Notes: generated by a model not told the origin, from the letters alone. Shown: positions 1 through 5,410, counted from the stretch's first letter. The stretch is DNA of 5,873 nucleotides from Nitrospiraceae bacterium (GCA_025934615.1 JAICXS010000137.1:1-5873), one strand, 5' to 3'. Translations and numbers: made by a program.

Positions 1-2
1 AG

Positions 3-203
3 GACCGGACGACGCGTGAACGGCCAAACGCAACGACGCCGAGCCCAAAAGACTGCGCACATATTAAAGCCGGTACGGCCGACAGTACCGCTGAATCTGC
101 GGCCCAGAAAGATTGCGAAAGCTCTCTTCACCTCGGCTCCGGCACAGGTACAAGTTCGGGCACCGGTTCAGGGAAAATGCCTTCCGGCAGTGGACCACGC
201 TGA
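3..203 (+). CDS. 3' end of a low-complexity Gly/Ser/Thr-rich protein (partial, doubtful)
   Basis: An open frame enters from the left edge and runs 66 codons to a TGA at 201-203. The translation is polar and rich in Thr, Ser, Ala and Gly. It has two Asp-Cys pairs and ends in a Gly/Ser/Thr-rich tail (GSGTGTSSGTGSG), a composition more like a secreted or disordered C-terminus than random sequence. The other two frames across this stretch translate to Arg-rich, shadow-like sequence, so this frame is the most natural reading. No family is recognised and no start is visible because the gene would begin outside the window. It could equally be a chance open frame: 66 codons without a stop is not strong evidence in GC-rich DNA. 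Confidence 0.3.
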   Translation, partial: DRTTRERPNATTPSPKDCAHIKAGTADSTAESAAQKDCESSLHLGSGTGTSSGTGSGKMPSGSGPR

Positions 204-450
204 AGCACCGCCCACTCATGAGCGCAATGCCATCGAGACGACGGACGGACTGTGCCTCAAATGGACAAGCTGTGCGAGGGCTGGAATCTCCAACGCTGTC
301 GAGCACTTCCATCGGGGCAGGTACCCCGGATGGGGAAGGGGCTGTCATCGTTGTTCCGTTTCGGTCGATGAATCACGCGCAACTGCTCAGTAGAGTGCGA
401 CAATCCAGAGGTATAGCGCACACGTCTATCCTCATCTTGAGGCCTAGGGT

Positions 451-480
451 TTGCACAGCACCCGTACCATAGAAGATAAA
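451..480 (+). promoter_or_regulatory. Possible sigma-70-like promoter of the hemerythrin gene
   Basis: TTGCAC at 451-456 and GATAAA at 475-480 are separated by 18 bases and lie 33 bases before the start codon at 514. Both boxes are only partial matches to the -35 and -10 consensus. This is a candidate chosen by position; a stress sigma factor with different boxes could be used instead. Confidence 0.22.
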
Positions 481-502
481 ACTGAGCAGTCCTCAAACCG
501 AT

Positions 503-510
503 GAGGAGGT
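503..510 (+). promoter_or_regulatory. Strong Shine-Dalgarno site for the hemerythrin gene
   Basis: GAGGAGGT is nearly full complementarity to the 16S rRNA 3' end. It stands three bases before the ATG at 514, which is short spacing, but it clearly fixes this start. Confidence 0.75.
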
Positions 511-513
511 ATC

Positions 514-1188
514 ATGCCGGACGCAAAGAAACAACGAGCAGGTCGAAAGGGAGGACAAACGGTCAGCAAAGATAGAGCCCACATGGCTGCCATTGGTCGA
601 AAGGGCGGGCAACGCTCTCGTGTGAAACGGTCTGAAGCGCCTGAGCAAAAAGAAAACATGATGGGCTCTTCCATAACAACCGCCGCTGAACAGCGTAATG
701 GTGGAGCAGAACATCAAAGCGGAACATCGGATCAGGCAGTCGAGATGCTCAAAGCGGATCATCAGCGGGTTCACAGCCTGTTCGAGGACTATGAAACGGC
801 AGGCGGGGAAGACAAAATCGCGATAGCAGACAAAATCATGAAGGAATTGGAAATCCATTCCACAATCGAAGAAGAGATTTTCTATCCGGCGTTTAGAGAA
901 AAATCGGGGAAGCAAGGCCAGGACATGGTGACTGAAGCGCTTCAGGAACATCAGTCGGTGAAAACGGCGTTGAAAGAACTTAAAGCCATGGACTCGGGTA
1001 ATGAGACCTTTGAAAGCACCTTTCTCGACATGATGCATGACGTCGAACATCACGTTGGAGAAGAAGAGGGAGAAATGTTTCCTCTCGCTGAAGAGGTCTT
1101 GGGCAACGGCTTAGAAGAACTCGGGGCGGAAATGCAGAAGCGGAAACACGAGTTACTGGAGAGTCTTGAGAGCGAGGCCCTGCACTGA
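514..1188 (+). CDS. KGG-repeat stress protein fused to a hemerythrin-like domain
   Basis: This 224-residue soluble protein has two parts. Residues 8-33 carry two copies of a GRKGGQ motif (10-15 and 28-33), the signature of the Con-10/GsiB general-stress KGG repeat. After a polar linker (34-72) comes a hemerythrin/HHE-like four-helix bundle (about 73-215). Its likely iron ligands are visible in order: H83 and H87 (DHQRVH), H115 with E119 (HSTIEEE), H146 (QEHQ), and H179/H180 with E184/E185 (EHHVGEEE). The pattern of two HxxxE-type helices fits a di-iron site that binds or senses O2, NO or iron. The start is fixed by a strong Shine-Dalgarno. No signal peptide or membrane segment is seen, so it is probably cytoplasmic. 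The exact ligand set and physiological role are inferred from the family. Confidence 0.88.
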   Translation: MPDAKKQRAGRKGGQTVSKDRAHMAAIGRKGGQRSRVKRSEAPEQKENMMGSSITTAAEQRNGGAEHQSGTSDQAVEMLKADHQRVHSLFEDYETAGGEDKIAIADKIMKELEIHSTIEEEIFYPAFREKSGKQGQDMVTEALQEHQSVKTALKELKAMDSGNETFESTFLDMMHDVEHHVGEEEGEMFPLAEEVLGNGLEELGAEMQKRKHELLESLESEALH

Positions 1189-1199
1189 ATGCAGTGCAG
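1180..1199 (+). terminator. Perfect 8-bp hairpin over the hemerythrin stop codon
   Basis: CTGCACTG, a four-base loop (AATG) and CAGTGCAG form a perfect stem-loop that includes the TGA at 1186-1188. No T-run follows, so it is not a classical intrinsic terminator. It may act as an mRNA 3'-end stabiliser or a weak terminator. The structure is seen directly; its function is a guess. Confidence 0.35.
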
Positions 1200-1275
1200 C
1201 CTATGGTAGGGTCCATGTCGATCAGCCGGTTTTCTCCATACGGGCCTCCTACTGAAAAAATGATGTGACATTTCT

Positions 1276-1506
1276 ATGCTGACACTCTGGGACCGGATTG
1301 CTGAGCGACCGCTGAGCGCAAAAATGATGGCGGGAATTCTTATCGCAGGGATTGTTTCGCTCATGGCTTCCCCGGACGTTCTAAGCCAAGGAAAGGTTTC
1401 GGCTACCTCACTCGCCAGATCGGCCTCATCTCAAATGGAATCCATGGCGGTCTCGCGCACAGATTGCTCGTCTGATCGTCAACATCCATCCGACACATTA
1501 CCGTAA
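1276..1506 (+). CDS. Possible small membrane or secreted protein (doubtful)
   Basis: This 76-codon frame starts at an ATG with no clear Shine-Dalgarno. The first half looks protein-like: a polar N-terminus with WDRIAERPLSAK, then a hydrophobic helix (about residues 17-32, MMAGILIAGIVSLMAS) that could be a signal anchor or signal peptide. The second half is Ser-rich and unremarkable. From about base 1395 another plus-strand frame gives a more natural translation (GFGYLTRQIGLISNGIHGG) ending at TGA 1473-1475, so a frameshifted or decayed gene is possible. It lies between the hemerythrin gene and the membrane-protein cassette, on the same strand. No family is recognised. It may not be coding at all. 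Confidence 0.3.
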   Translation: MLTLWDRIAERPLSAKMMAGILIAGIVSLMASPDVLSQGKVSATSLARSASSQMESMAVSRTDCSSDRQHPSDTLP

Positions 1507-1534
1507 ACGCTTTTAACGGCTTGAAGGAGGACCT

Positions 1535-1885
1535 ATGGAGCGTCAAAGCTCACCATTGACCCAAGATCCGGGAAGCGCCATGAACGAACTTCAGGACACC
1601 ATGTCGCAAGCCCGTCATAAGGGCGATCAGATGGCAGCGGCCGTCGGAGAAAAGCTGGGGTCAGCAGCCGACACTCTTCGAGGCACACTTCCACAGGAAG
1701 GTCGCCTCGGAGGCGTCACCAGAGCGGTGACCGATCGGCTGGAAGCATCCGGTAATTATTTACAGGAACGGGGGCTGACAGGCGCGATCGAGGAAGTCGA
1801 ATCGCTCATTCGTCGCTATCCGATTCAGGCGCTTCTGGTAGGCGCGGGGTTGGGGTATGCCCTATCCCGCCTTCGAGCGAGGTAA
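1535..1885 (+). CDS. DUF883/ElaB-YqjD-like C-tail-anchored membrane protein
   Basis: This 116-residue protein is mostly polar and helical, with a C-terminal membrane anchor. Residues 1-85 are Ala/Gln/Glu-rich and amphipathic. The end (about 92-116) reads RRYPIQALLVGAGLGYALSRL followed by basic residues: a Gly-rich hydrophobic helix after a YP motif. This layout is typical of the DUF883 family (ElaB, YqjD, YgaM in Escherichia coli), which are inner-membrane proteins induced in stationary phase or stress; YqjD has been reported to bind ribosomes. AAGGAGGA at 1524-1531, closely upstream of the ATG, supports the start. It is the first gene of a compact cassette, with the next gene five bases after its stop. 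The assignment rests on architecture, not on a diagnostic residue set. Confidence 0.72.
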   Translation: MERQSSPLTQDPGSAMNELQDTMSQARHKGDQMAAAVGEKLGSAADTLRGTLPQEGRLGGVTRAVTDRLEASGNYLQERGLTGAIEEVESLIRRYPIQALLVGAGLGYALSRLRAR

Positions 1886-1890
1886 CTCTT

Positions 1891-2307
1891 ATGTCTGACA
1901 CGATACGCCATTCGCCTCGATCCAGCATAACCGCATTACTTGAAGGGCTCCTCCTAGATATAAAGGCGTTAGCCATTCAAGAGTTTCGCTTAGCCGCGCA
2001 CGAAGTCAAAGCAGAACTGGGAAAAGCAGGGTCCGCCGCCTCTTCGCTCGCCATCGGCGTGGGACTTGCGGCCCTCGGAGGTCTGTTGCTCGTACTGATG
2101 GTGGTGCATATGATCGCCGCAGCCGGGGTACCGCTCTGGGCCAGCTATGGACTGGTGGGGCTTGCGCTTGGCGGAGCGGGACTCGTTCTGCTCATCAAGG
2201 CCAAGAAACAAGCGGCCGACATCCACGTCGTTCCCATCCGGACGGTTCAAACGATGAAGGAGAATGTGTCATGGATCAAAGAAGAAGTGACGTCGGCCAG
2301 GATGTAA
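1891..2307 (+). CDS. YqjE-like membrane protein, holin superfamily III (Phage_holin_3_6/DUF1469)
   Basis: This 138-residue protein has a short amphipathic N-terminal region (residues 12-46, with LLLDIKALAIQEFRLAAHEVKAE), two closely spaced membrane helices (about 51-77 and 82-103) and a basic cytoplasmic tail beginning KAKKQAAD. This is the usual layout of Phage_holin_3_6 proteins such as E. coli YqjE; despite the Pfam name most are chromosomal and not phage lysis proteins. The ATG is five bases after the previous stop, and its likely ribosome binding site (GAGG at 1879-1882) lies across that stop, so translation is probably coupled. The 3' end overlaps the next gene by 37 bases in a different frame. 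Together with its neighbours it resembles the yqjD-yqjE gene order of enterobacteria. Confidence 0.78.
   Translation: MSDTIRHSPRSSITALLEGLLLDIKALAIQEFRLAAHEVKAELGKAGSAASSLAIGVGLAALGGLLLVLMVVHMIAAAGVPLWASYGLVGLALGGAGLVLLIKAKKQAADIHVVPIRTVQTMKENVSWIKEEVTSARM
2257..2262 (+). promoter_or_regulatory. Shine-Dalgarno inside the upstream gene
   Basis: AAGGAG stands eight bases before the ATG at 2271, within the coding sequence of the YqjE-like gene. It supports the overlapping start at 2271 over later in-frame ATGs. Confidence 0.65.
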
Positions 2308-2888
2308 GAAACATTCTCGAGACGCGAAACGCTATTTCTCAAAAGATCGAGATGCTGGAACACCGCCTTCAAGAAACGGTCGAAGGCACGAAGACGACCG
2401 TGGAGGAAATGGTTGACCGGGTCAAAGATGCCGCCGACGATTTTGTCGATCGCACGAAACAGACATTCGATCCCACGTATCAGGTGTATCAACACCCCCT
2501 GGCGATGGTCGGCGGCGCCATTCTCGTGGGGTACATTTTGGGGACGCTCGAGTCCCGCATCACATCGAATCGTGGGGCGTCCGGTGTGTATCCGTATTAT
2601 CCGCCGAATGCCCCGGAGGAGGAAGGCGCCTCCGTCATGCCGACTCGATCATCGCAACCATCTCAGCTTTCGAACCTGTGGCAGGATGTCAGCCAAGAAA
2701 TTTCCGGCGAGATCGAGCACGCGAAAAGTGCGTTAATCGAGGTGGGTCGGACCTTTATCCACGATTTTTTTCAGCAGGCATTGCCGGCGCTGGGACAAGC
2801 ATTTGCCGGCGGTCGCCGGGACTATCGGTCCGGCCGTTCTTCACACGAGTCTCGGGGTAACGGCTCAGAATTTACTCATGGCGTCTGA
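2271..2888 (+). CDS. Coiled-coil single-pass membrane protein, DUF883/DUF3618-like
   Basis: This 205-residue protein has a long charged amphipathic helix (about residues 10-66, with repeated hydrophobic spacing and TVEEMVDRVKDAADDFVDRT). A motif HPLAMVGGAILVGYILGTL (75-93) follows and forms one Gly-rich membrane helix. Then come a Pro/Tyr-rich linker (about 106-135), a second amphipathic region (about 138-180) and a Gly/Arg/Ser-rich tail. The HP-plus-glycine-helix ending of the first part resembles DUF883 and DUF3618 proteins; the roughly 110-residue C-terminal extension does not belong to the usual short family members. It overlaps the preceding gene by 37 bases and is last in the cassette, followed 31 bases later by a strong terminator. 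A role in envelope stress or membrane tethering is inferred from the neighbours only. Confidence 0.72.
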   Translation: MDQRRSDVGQDVRNILETRNAISQKIEMLEHRLQETVEGTKTTVEEMVDRVKDAADDFVDRTKQTFDPTYQVYQHPLAMVGGAILVGYILGTLESRITSNRGASGVYPYYPPNAPEEEGASVMPTRSSQPSQLSNLWQDVSQEISGEIEHAKSALIEVGRTFIHDFFQQALPALGQAFAGGRRDYRSGRSSHESRGNGSEFTHGV

Positions 2889-2919
2889 CGTGCCGACACA
2901 AAGACGCGTATGAAGTGAG

Positions 2920-2944
2920 AAAACGGGCGGTCGCCCGTTTTTTT
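2920..2944 (+). terminator. Strong rho-independent terminator of the membrane-protein cassette
   Basis: A GC-rich inverted repeat (AAAACGGGCG and CGCCCGTTTT around a two-base centre, effectively CGGGC with a GGTC loop and GCCCG) is followed by seven T residues. It lies 31 bases after the cassette's last stop and five bases before the mscS-like ATG. The A-tract on the left arm also makes it plausible in the reverse direction. Confidence 0.92.
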
Positions 2945-2949
2945 CTGCC

Positions 2950-3489
2950 ATGGAAGAATTTTTTAGTACCCTTCTGCATGAGATCGCCATCCTGGCGCCC
3001 AAGATCGGGATGGGACTCTTGATTTTTGCCCTCTTCTGGCTTGCAAGTCTTTTGCTTCGAAAGTTCTTCGAGCGTCTGAGCCGGCAGGCCGATTTCAATA
3101 CGGCGTTTATTCTCAAACTCGCTGGACGAACTGCCTCCATCGCACTGTTGGTTTTCGGCGCAGTGACCGCATTGGGCACGATGGGCATCAATGTGTCGGC
3201 CTTAGTCGCCGGATTAGGCTTGACCGGATTCGCGCTGGGATTCGCGTTGAAAGATATCTTGTCGAACTTGATGGCGGGCGTCTTGATCCTGCTCTATCGG
3301 CCCTTTCATATCAACGATTACATCGTAGTGGCCGGCAACGAAGGAGTCGTCACCGAGATCGACCTGCGCTACACCACTCTCGAAAAAGAGGGCCAGACGT
3401 TCCTCGTTCCAAATTCGGTGCTGTTCACAAACAGCATAGGGGTCGTCGAGAACAAACGGCGACGGATGTCTGAAGAGCCGGCTGCATAG
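2950..3489 (+). CDS. Small-conductance mechanosensitive channel, short MscS form
   Basis: This 179-residue inner-membrane channel protein releases small solutes when membrane tension rises on osmotic downshift. Three hydrophobic segments are visible: TM1 about 18-38, TM2 about 58-80, and the pore-lining TM3 about 83-118 with its Gly/Ala-spaced face (GLGLTGFALGFALKDILSNLMAG) ending in the family signature YRPF. The beta domain follows (IVVAGNEGVVTEIDLRYTTL) with the conserved VPNS motif (153-156). It then stops after about 20 more residues, so the C-terminal alpha/beta cage of E. coli MscS (286 residues) is absent. Many small bacterial homologues are similarly short, but this one is near the minimum. 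The ATG at 2950 suits the family N-terminus, but no Shine-Dalgarno precedes it; a terminator T-run does. The family call is secure; the start is less so. Confidence 0.9.
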   Translation: MEEFFSTLLHEIAILAPKIGMGLLIFALFWLASLLLRKFFERLSRQADFNTAFILKLAGRTASIALLVFGAVTALGTMGINVSALVAGLGLTGFALGFALKDILSNLMAGVLILLYRPFHINDYIVVAGNEGVVTEIDLRYTTLEKEGQTFLVPNSVLFTNSIGVVENKRRRMSEEPAA

Positions 3490-3697
3490 GAAATAAAGCA
3501 AGGTGTGCGTTCCGGGACCGTATTAAACTTATCTCGCCAGCCACCATTTTTACCTAAGACAAATGTCAGCATTCTACCGCTTCGAAATTAACTAGTCGAT
3601 TTAATAAGGCTCGGGAGTTTTTGTCTCAGCAGCTAAGCAGTTGCCGCAGGCTAGACTAGTGAAACGTCAACGGGATGGAAATCAGTTGGAGCGTTCA

Positions 3698-3832
3698 TCA
3701 GCGCCCACGAAGGCTGTGGCGGATACCGTTTGAAACTGCATTCATACGGAGCATTGACACAGCGAGTTTATCCGCCAAGCGGAGGACCGCCGCGCCTCGC
3801 TGCTCTATCCGCGAGCGGAAAGACGGCCTCAT
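3698..3832 (-). CDS. Candidate 44-residue basic peptide downstream of the HExxH gene (weak)
   Basis: A minus-strand ATG at 3832 opens 44 codons to a TGA at 3700-3698. It begins 24 bases after the hydroxylase stop and is in the same frame. The peptide is strongly basic (nine Arg, one Lys against one Glu and one Asp), has no Cys, and has a moderately amphipathic centre (VLRLADKLAVSMLRM). The upstream sequence (GGGCGGG next to the ATG) is a poor ribosome binding site. It is listed only because a peptide-modifying enzyme precedes it; it shows no recognisable leader/core pattern and may be a chance frame. Confidence 0.15.
   Translation of the reverse strand: MRPSFRSRIEQRGAAVLRLADKLAVSMLRMNAVSNGIRHSLRGR
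3771..3819. repeat. Two look-alike short inverted repeats
   Basis: TCCGC-CAA-GCGGA (3771-3783) and TCCGC-GA-GCGGA (3808-3819) are two perfect 5-bp inverted repeats with the same arms, 37 bases apart start to start. Both are preceded by TA (TATCCGC). An opposite-strand copy of TATCCGC occurs at 3719-3725. They lie just beyond the HExxH gene's 3' end and could be tandem hairpins in its transcript or a protein-binding site. No T-run follows on either strand. Confidence 0.4.
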
Positions 3833-3856
3833 CCCGCCCGCTCTTAAATATATCCA

Positions 3857-5410
3857 CTAGCCGGATGTTTTTCTTCCAGGCCGATATAATTGTGCCGCGC
3901 GAGTTAAGTCATCTTTGTGCCGCCGCAGTTCGCCGCCATAGCGGGAGCGTTTCACCGCAGCCTCATACGGGGCGATCCGCTTGACAAGCTGTCTCATTTC
4001 TCGCTTCAGCTCATCGACTAAGCCCACTCCGGCGCTGGTGAGCCATTCCTGCTTGGCGGCCCAGTCGAGGTCGTCGAAGGAATAACGCACCGAGGCGATT
4101 TCTTCCATACACCGCGCCCGCGCCCGAAGCACGTCCTCTTTCGAGAGCCGCTGAGCAAGCCGATCCGCGTTCGATGACAACCGCTCGAACAGGACGGCGC
4201 CCATGGTAAACGTAAAGGTCGCGTGCAGGATGCCGCGCAACGGCCGCAAGCTCCTCCGCCACGGAGAATAAAACATTTCTTCGTGTCGCCCGCCTTGGAG
4301 AAGCGTGGCTTTTCGTAAGAAGAGATTTAACTGGTGGTGGCTGTTTTCGTGAATGAGATCGTCGACTAAGTCGAACTGATCCCGATCGAAACAATTAATG
4401 AAGGAGAGGCCCGGTCGGTGACGATAACTGAAGCTCACCACACCGCGCGCCCGTAAAGGGGCAACGCGGGCCGTCAGCATGGACAAATTTTGGGCGCCCT
4501 CAGGCCAGGCTGAGCGAATGATGTCCAGCGCACGGTCAAACCGGCTTGCAAGATCCGAGTGGGATTCGGTCACCCGAACCGGCGTGCGATCCCTACCATA
4601 GACAAGCGTCGGGCCCAACGTCAGACCGCCATGTCCTTGCAATGGCGACCCGATGTAGCAGGGAGAGACTGCCCGCCAACGCCACTGCGGGGATGCGTCG
4701 AACGCCAGAAGAGGAACCCGTTGTGTGCCGATGCAGACATCGATGCCGTTGGAATTGATCAGCAGATCGGCGCGGCACCCTGCCTTCCGTAGATGGCGCT
4801 GGACCAATGCCGAAGGGACAAGCCGGGCGCCTTCGACTCCGTATGGAAGACCCGGCAATTCGGCTCGTTCGAAATGAGGCCTGAACTCGAACGGGACCGA
4901 CCACGGCCGTTGTGCACCCTCCTCGACCCATCGGCATGGCAATCCGGGCACGAGAAATATCGCCTCTCGTGTCACTTGCCTGGCTAATTTCACGCAGAGT
5001 CGATCGAGCCGGCTCACGAGCGTGGCAGGTGTTGGCCGGTCTTCGGGAAACAGTTCCTCAAGATAGCCGTGTTCGTAAAATTGGCCTTCGCAGGCCGCAT
5101 AGAACGCCTCAGCGAACCCTCGTCGGTCCGACTCGCGACGAAGTTGCTCACGCACGTCGAGCAAGTACACCAGGTCATTGAGTTCCTCGATCCATCCGAC
5201 CATCTTCCAATTCGAGAAATGCTCGCATGGGAGGGAACGTCCTACCACGCGCATGAATCCAGTCGGGACCCGAAGCCTTCGCGATGGCTGCCGATACGGA
5301 CCCTCCAACTCATCGCACAGGTCCGTCAATAATTGCCGCATTGCGGTACGAAGTTCTTGGAGCAGGGACGACAAGAACGGCGTATCGAAGAGCGGGAAGC
5401 GAGTGAACAT
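3857..5410 (-). CDS. HExxH-motif protein of the alpha-ketoglutarate-dependent peptide beta-hydroxylase type
   Basis: This 517-residue protein appears soluble. Its C-terminal half carries HENSH at 354-358 within DLIHENSHHQLNLF, the HExxH metal site. A downstream block follows, YSPWR (381-385) then RPLRGILHA (389-397). This combination of an HExxH helix followed by a YxPWR..RPL.G.L block matches the 'HEXXH motif domain' family (TIGR04267), now described as aKG-HExxH-type peptide beta-hydroxylases; these are iron/2-oxoglutarate enzymes that hydroxylate residues of ribosomally made peptides, not proteases. The N-terminal 330 residues are not recognised. The third metal ligand and the 2-oxoglutarate-binding residues cannot be assigned by eye. 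The ATG at 5410 lacks a clear Shine-Dalgarno, but the frame upstream reaches a stop 18 codons earlier without another start. The upstream minus-strand neighbour is a DUF151 nuclease, 145 bases away. No radical-SAM or transporter gene is visible nearby. Confidence 0.75.
   Translation of the reverse strand: MFTRFPLFDTPFLSSLLQELRTAMRQLLTDLCDELEGPYRQPSRRLRVPTGFMRVVGRSLPCEHFSNWKMVGWIEELNDLVYLLDVREQLRRESDRRGFAEAFYAACEGQFYEHGYLEELFPEDRPTPATLVSRLDRLCVKLARQVTREAIFLVPGLPCRWVEEGAQRPWSVPFEFRPHFERAELPGLPYGVEGARLVPSALVQRHLRKAGCRADLLINSNGIDVCIGTQRVPLLAFDASPQWRWRAVSPCYIGSPLQGHGGLTLGPTLVYGRDRTPVRVTESHSDLASRFDRALDIIRSAWPEGAQNLSMLTARVAPLRARGVVSFSYRHRPGLSFINCFDRDQFDLVDDLIHENSHHQLNLFLRKATLLQGGRHEEMFYSPWRRSLRPLRGILHATFTFTMGAVLFERLSSNADRLAQRLSKEDVLRARARCMEEIASVRYSFDDLDWAAKQEWLTSAGVGLVDELKREMRQLVKRIAPYEAAVKRSRYGGELRRHKDDLTRAAQLYRPGRKTSG

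Larger units (their letters stand above)
204..513. other. Gene-poor stretch before the hemerythrin gene
   Basis: No convincing gene was seen on either strand. The open frames here give compositionally odd, Arg/Cys/Pro-rich translations without domains. A short inverted repeat (CGGGG, six-base loop, CCCCG) lies at 313-328 but has no T-run. The right end (about 450-510) should hold the promoter and ribosome binding site of the downstream gene. Confidence 0.5.
3490..3856. other. Convergent intergenic region without a convincing gene
   Basis: This lies between the stop of the MscS gene (plus) and the stop of the HExxH gene (minus). The left half is noticeably more AT-rich than the flanking genes, and the plus-strand frames in the right half give Arg-rich shadow translations. 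It contains two ACTAGT palindromes (3591-3596 and 3655-3660), a pair of short inverted repeats (3771-3783 and 3808-3819) and one weak minus-strand small ORF (3698-3832). No clear T-tailed terminator was found for either flanking gene. Confidence 0.55.

Noticed and set aside
71..90. Hairpin CGGTAC...GTACCG near the left edge
   Set aside because: It is a six-base stem with an eight-base loop inside a possible coding frame and no T-run; too weak to call a terminator or regulatory element.
16..472. Several overlapping open frames on both strands (16-393 plus, 113-472 plus, 64-348 minus, 257-496 minus)
   Set aside because: The translations are Arg/Cys/Pro-rich with no domains or usable ribosome binding sites, and they overlap one another, as expected of chance frames in GC-rich DNA.
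493..1053. Long minus-strand frame (186 codons) opposite the hemerythrin gene
   Set aside because: It is antisense to a clearly recognised gene, and its Phe/Cys/His/Arg-rich translation is typical of a mirror of Glu/Lys-rich coding DNA.
1891..2307. Reading the YqjE-like gene as a phage holin and the region as prophage
   Set aside because: Although the Pfam family is named for holins, the neighbours are stress and membrane proteins and there are no endolysin, structural or integrase genes; chromosomal YqjE-type proteins explain it better.
3591..3660. Two ACTAGT palindromes in the convergent gap
   Set aside because: Six-base palindromes are common by chance, and the flanks of the two copies do not match.
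3675..3984. Plus-strand frames of 61 and 84 codons in the convergent gap
   Set aside because: Their composition is Arg/Ser-rich and shadow-like, no Shine-Dalgarno is seen, and the second runs into the antisense of the HExxH gene.
4011..4394. Minus-strand 127-codon frame inside the HExxH gene
   Set aside because: It is a shadow frame: Arg-rich, no domain, and fully contained in a gene with recognisable motifs.
3857..5410. Calling the HExxH protein a zinc metalloprotease
   Set aside because: HExxH alone would allow it, but the downstream YSPWR and RPLRGILHA block matches the peptide beta-hydroxylase family, and no secretion signal or protease-type third-ligand motif was recognised.
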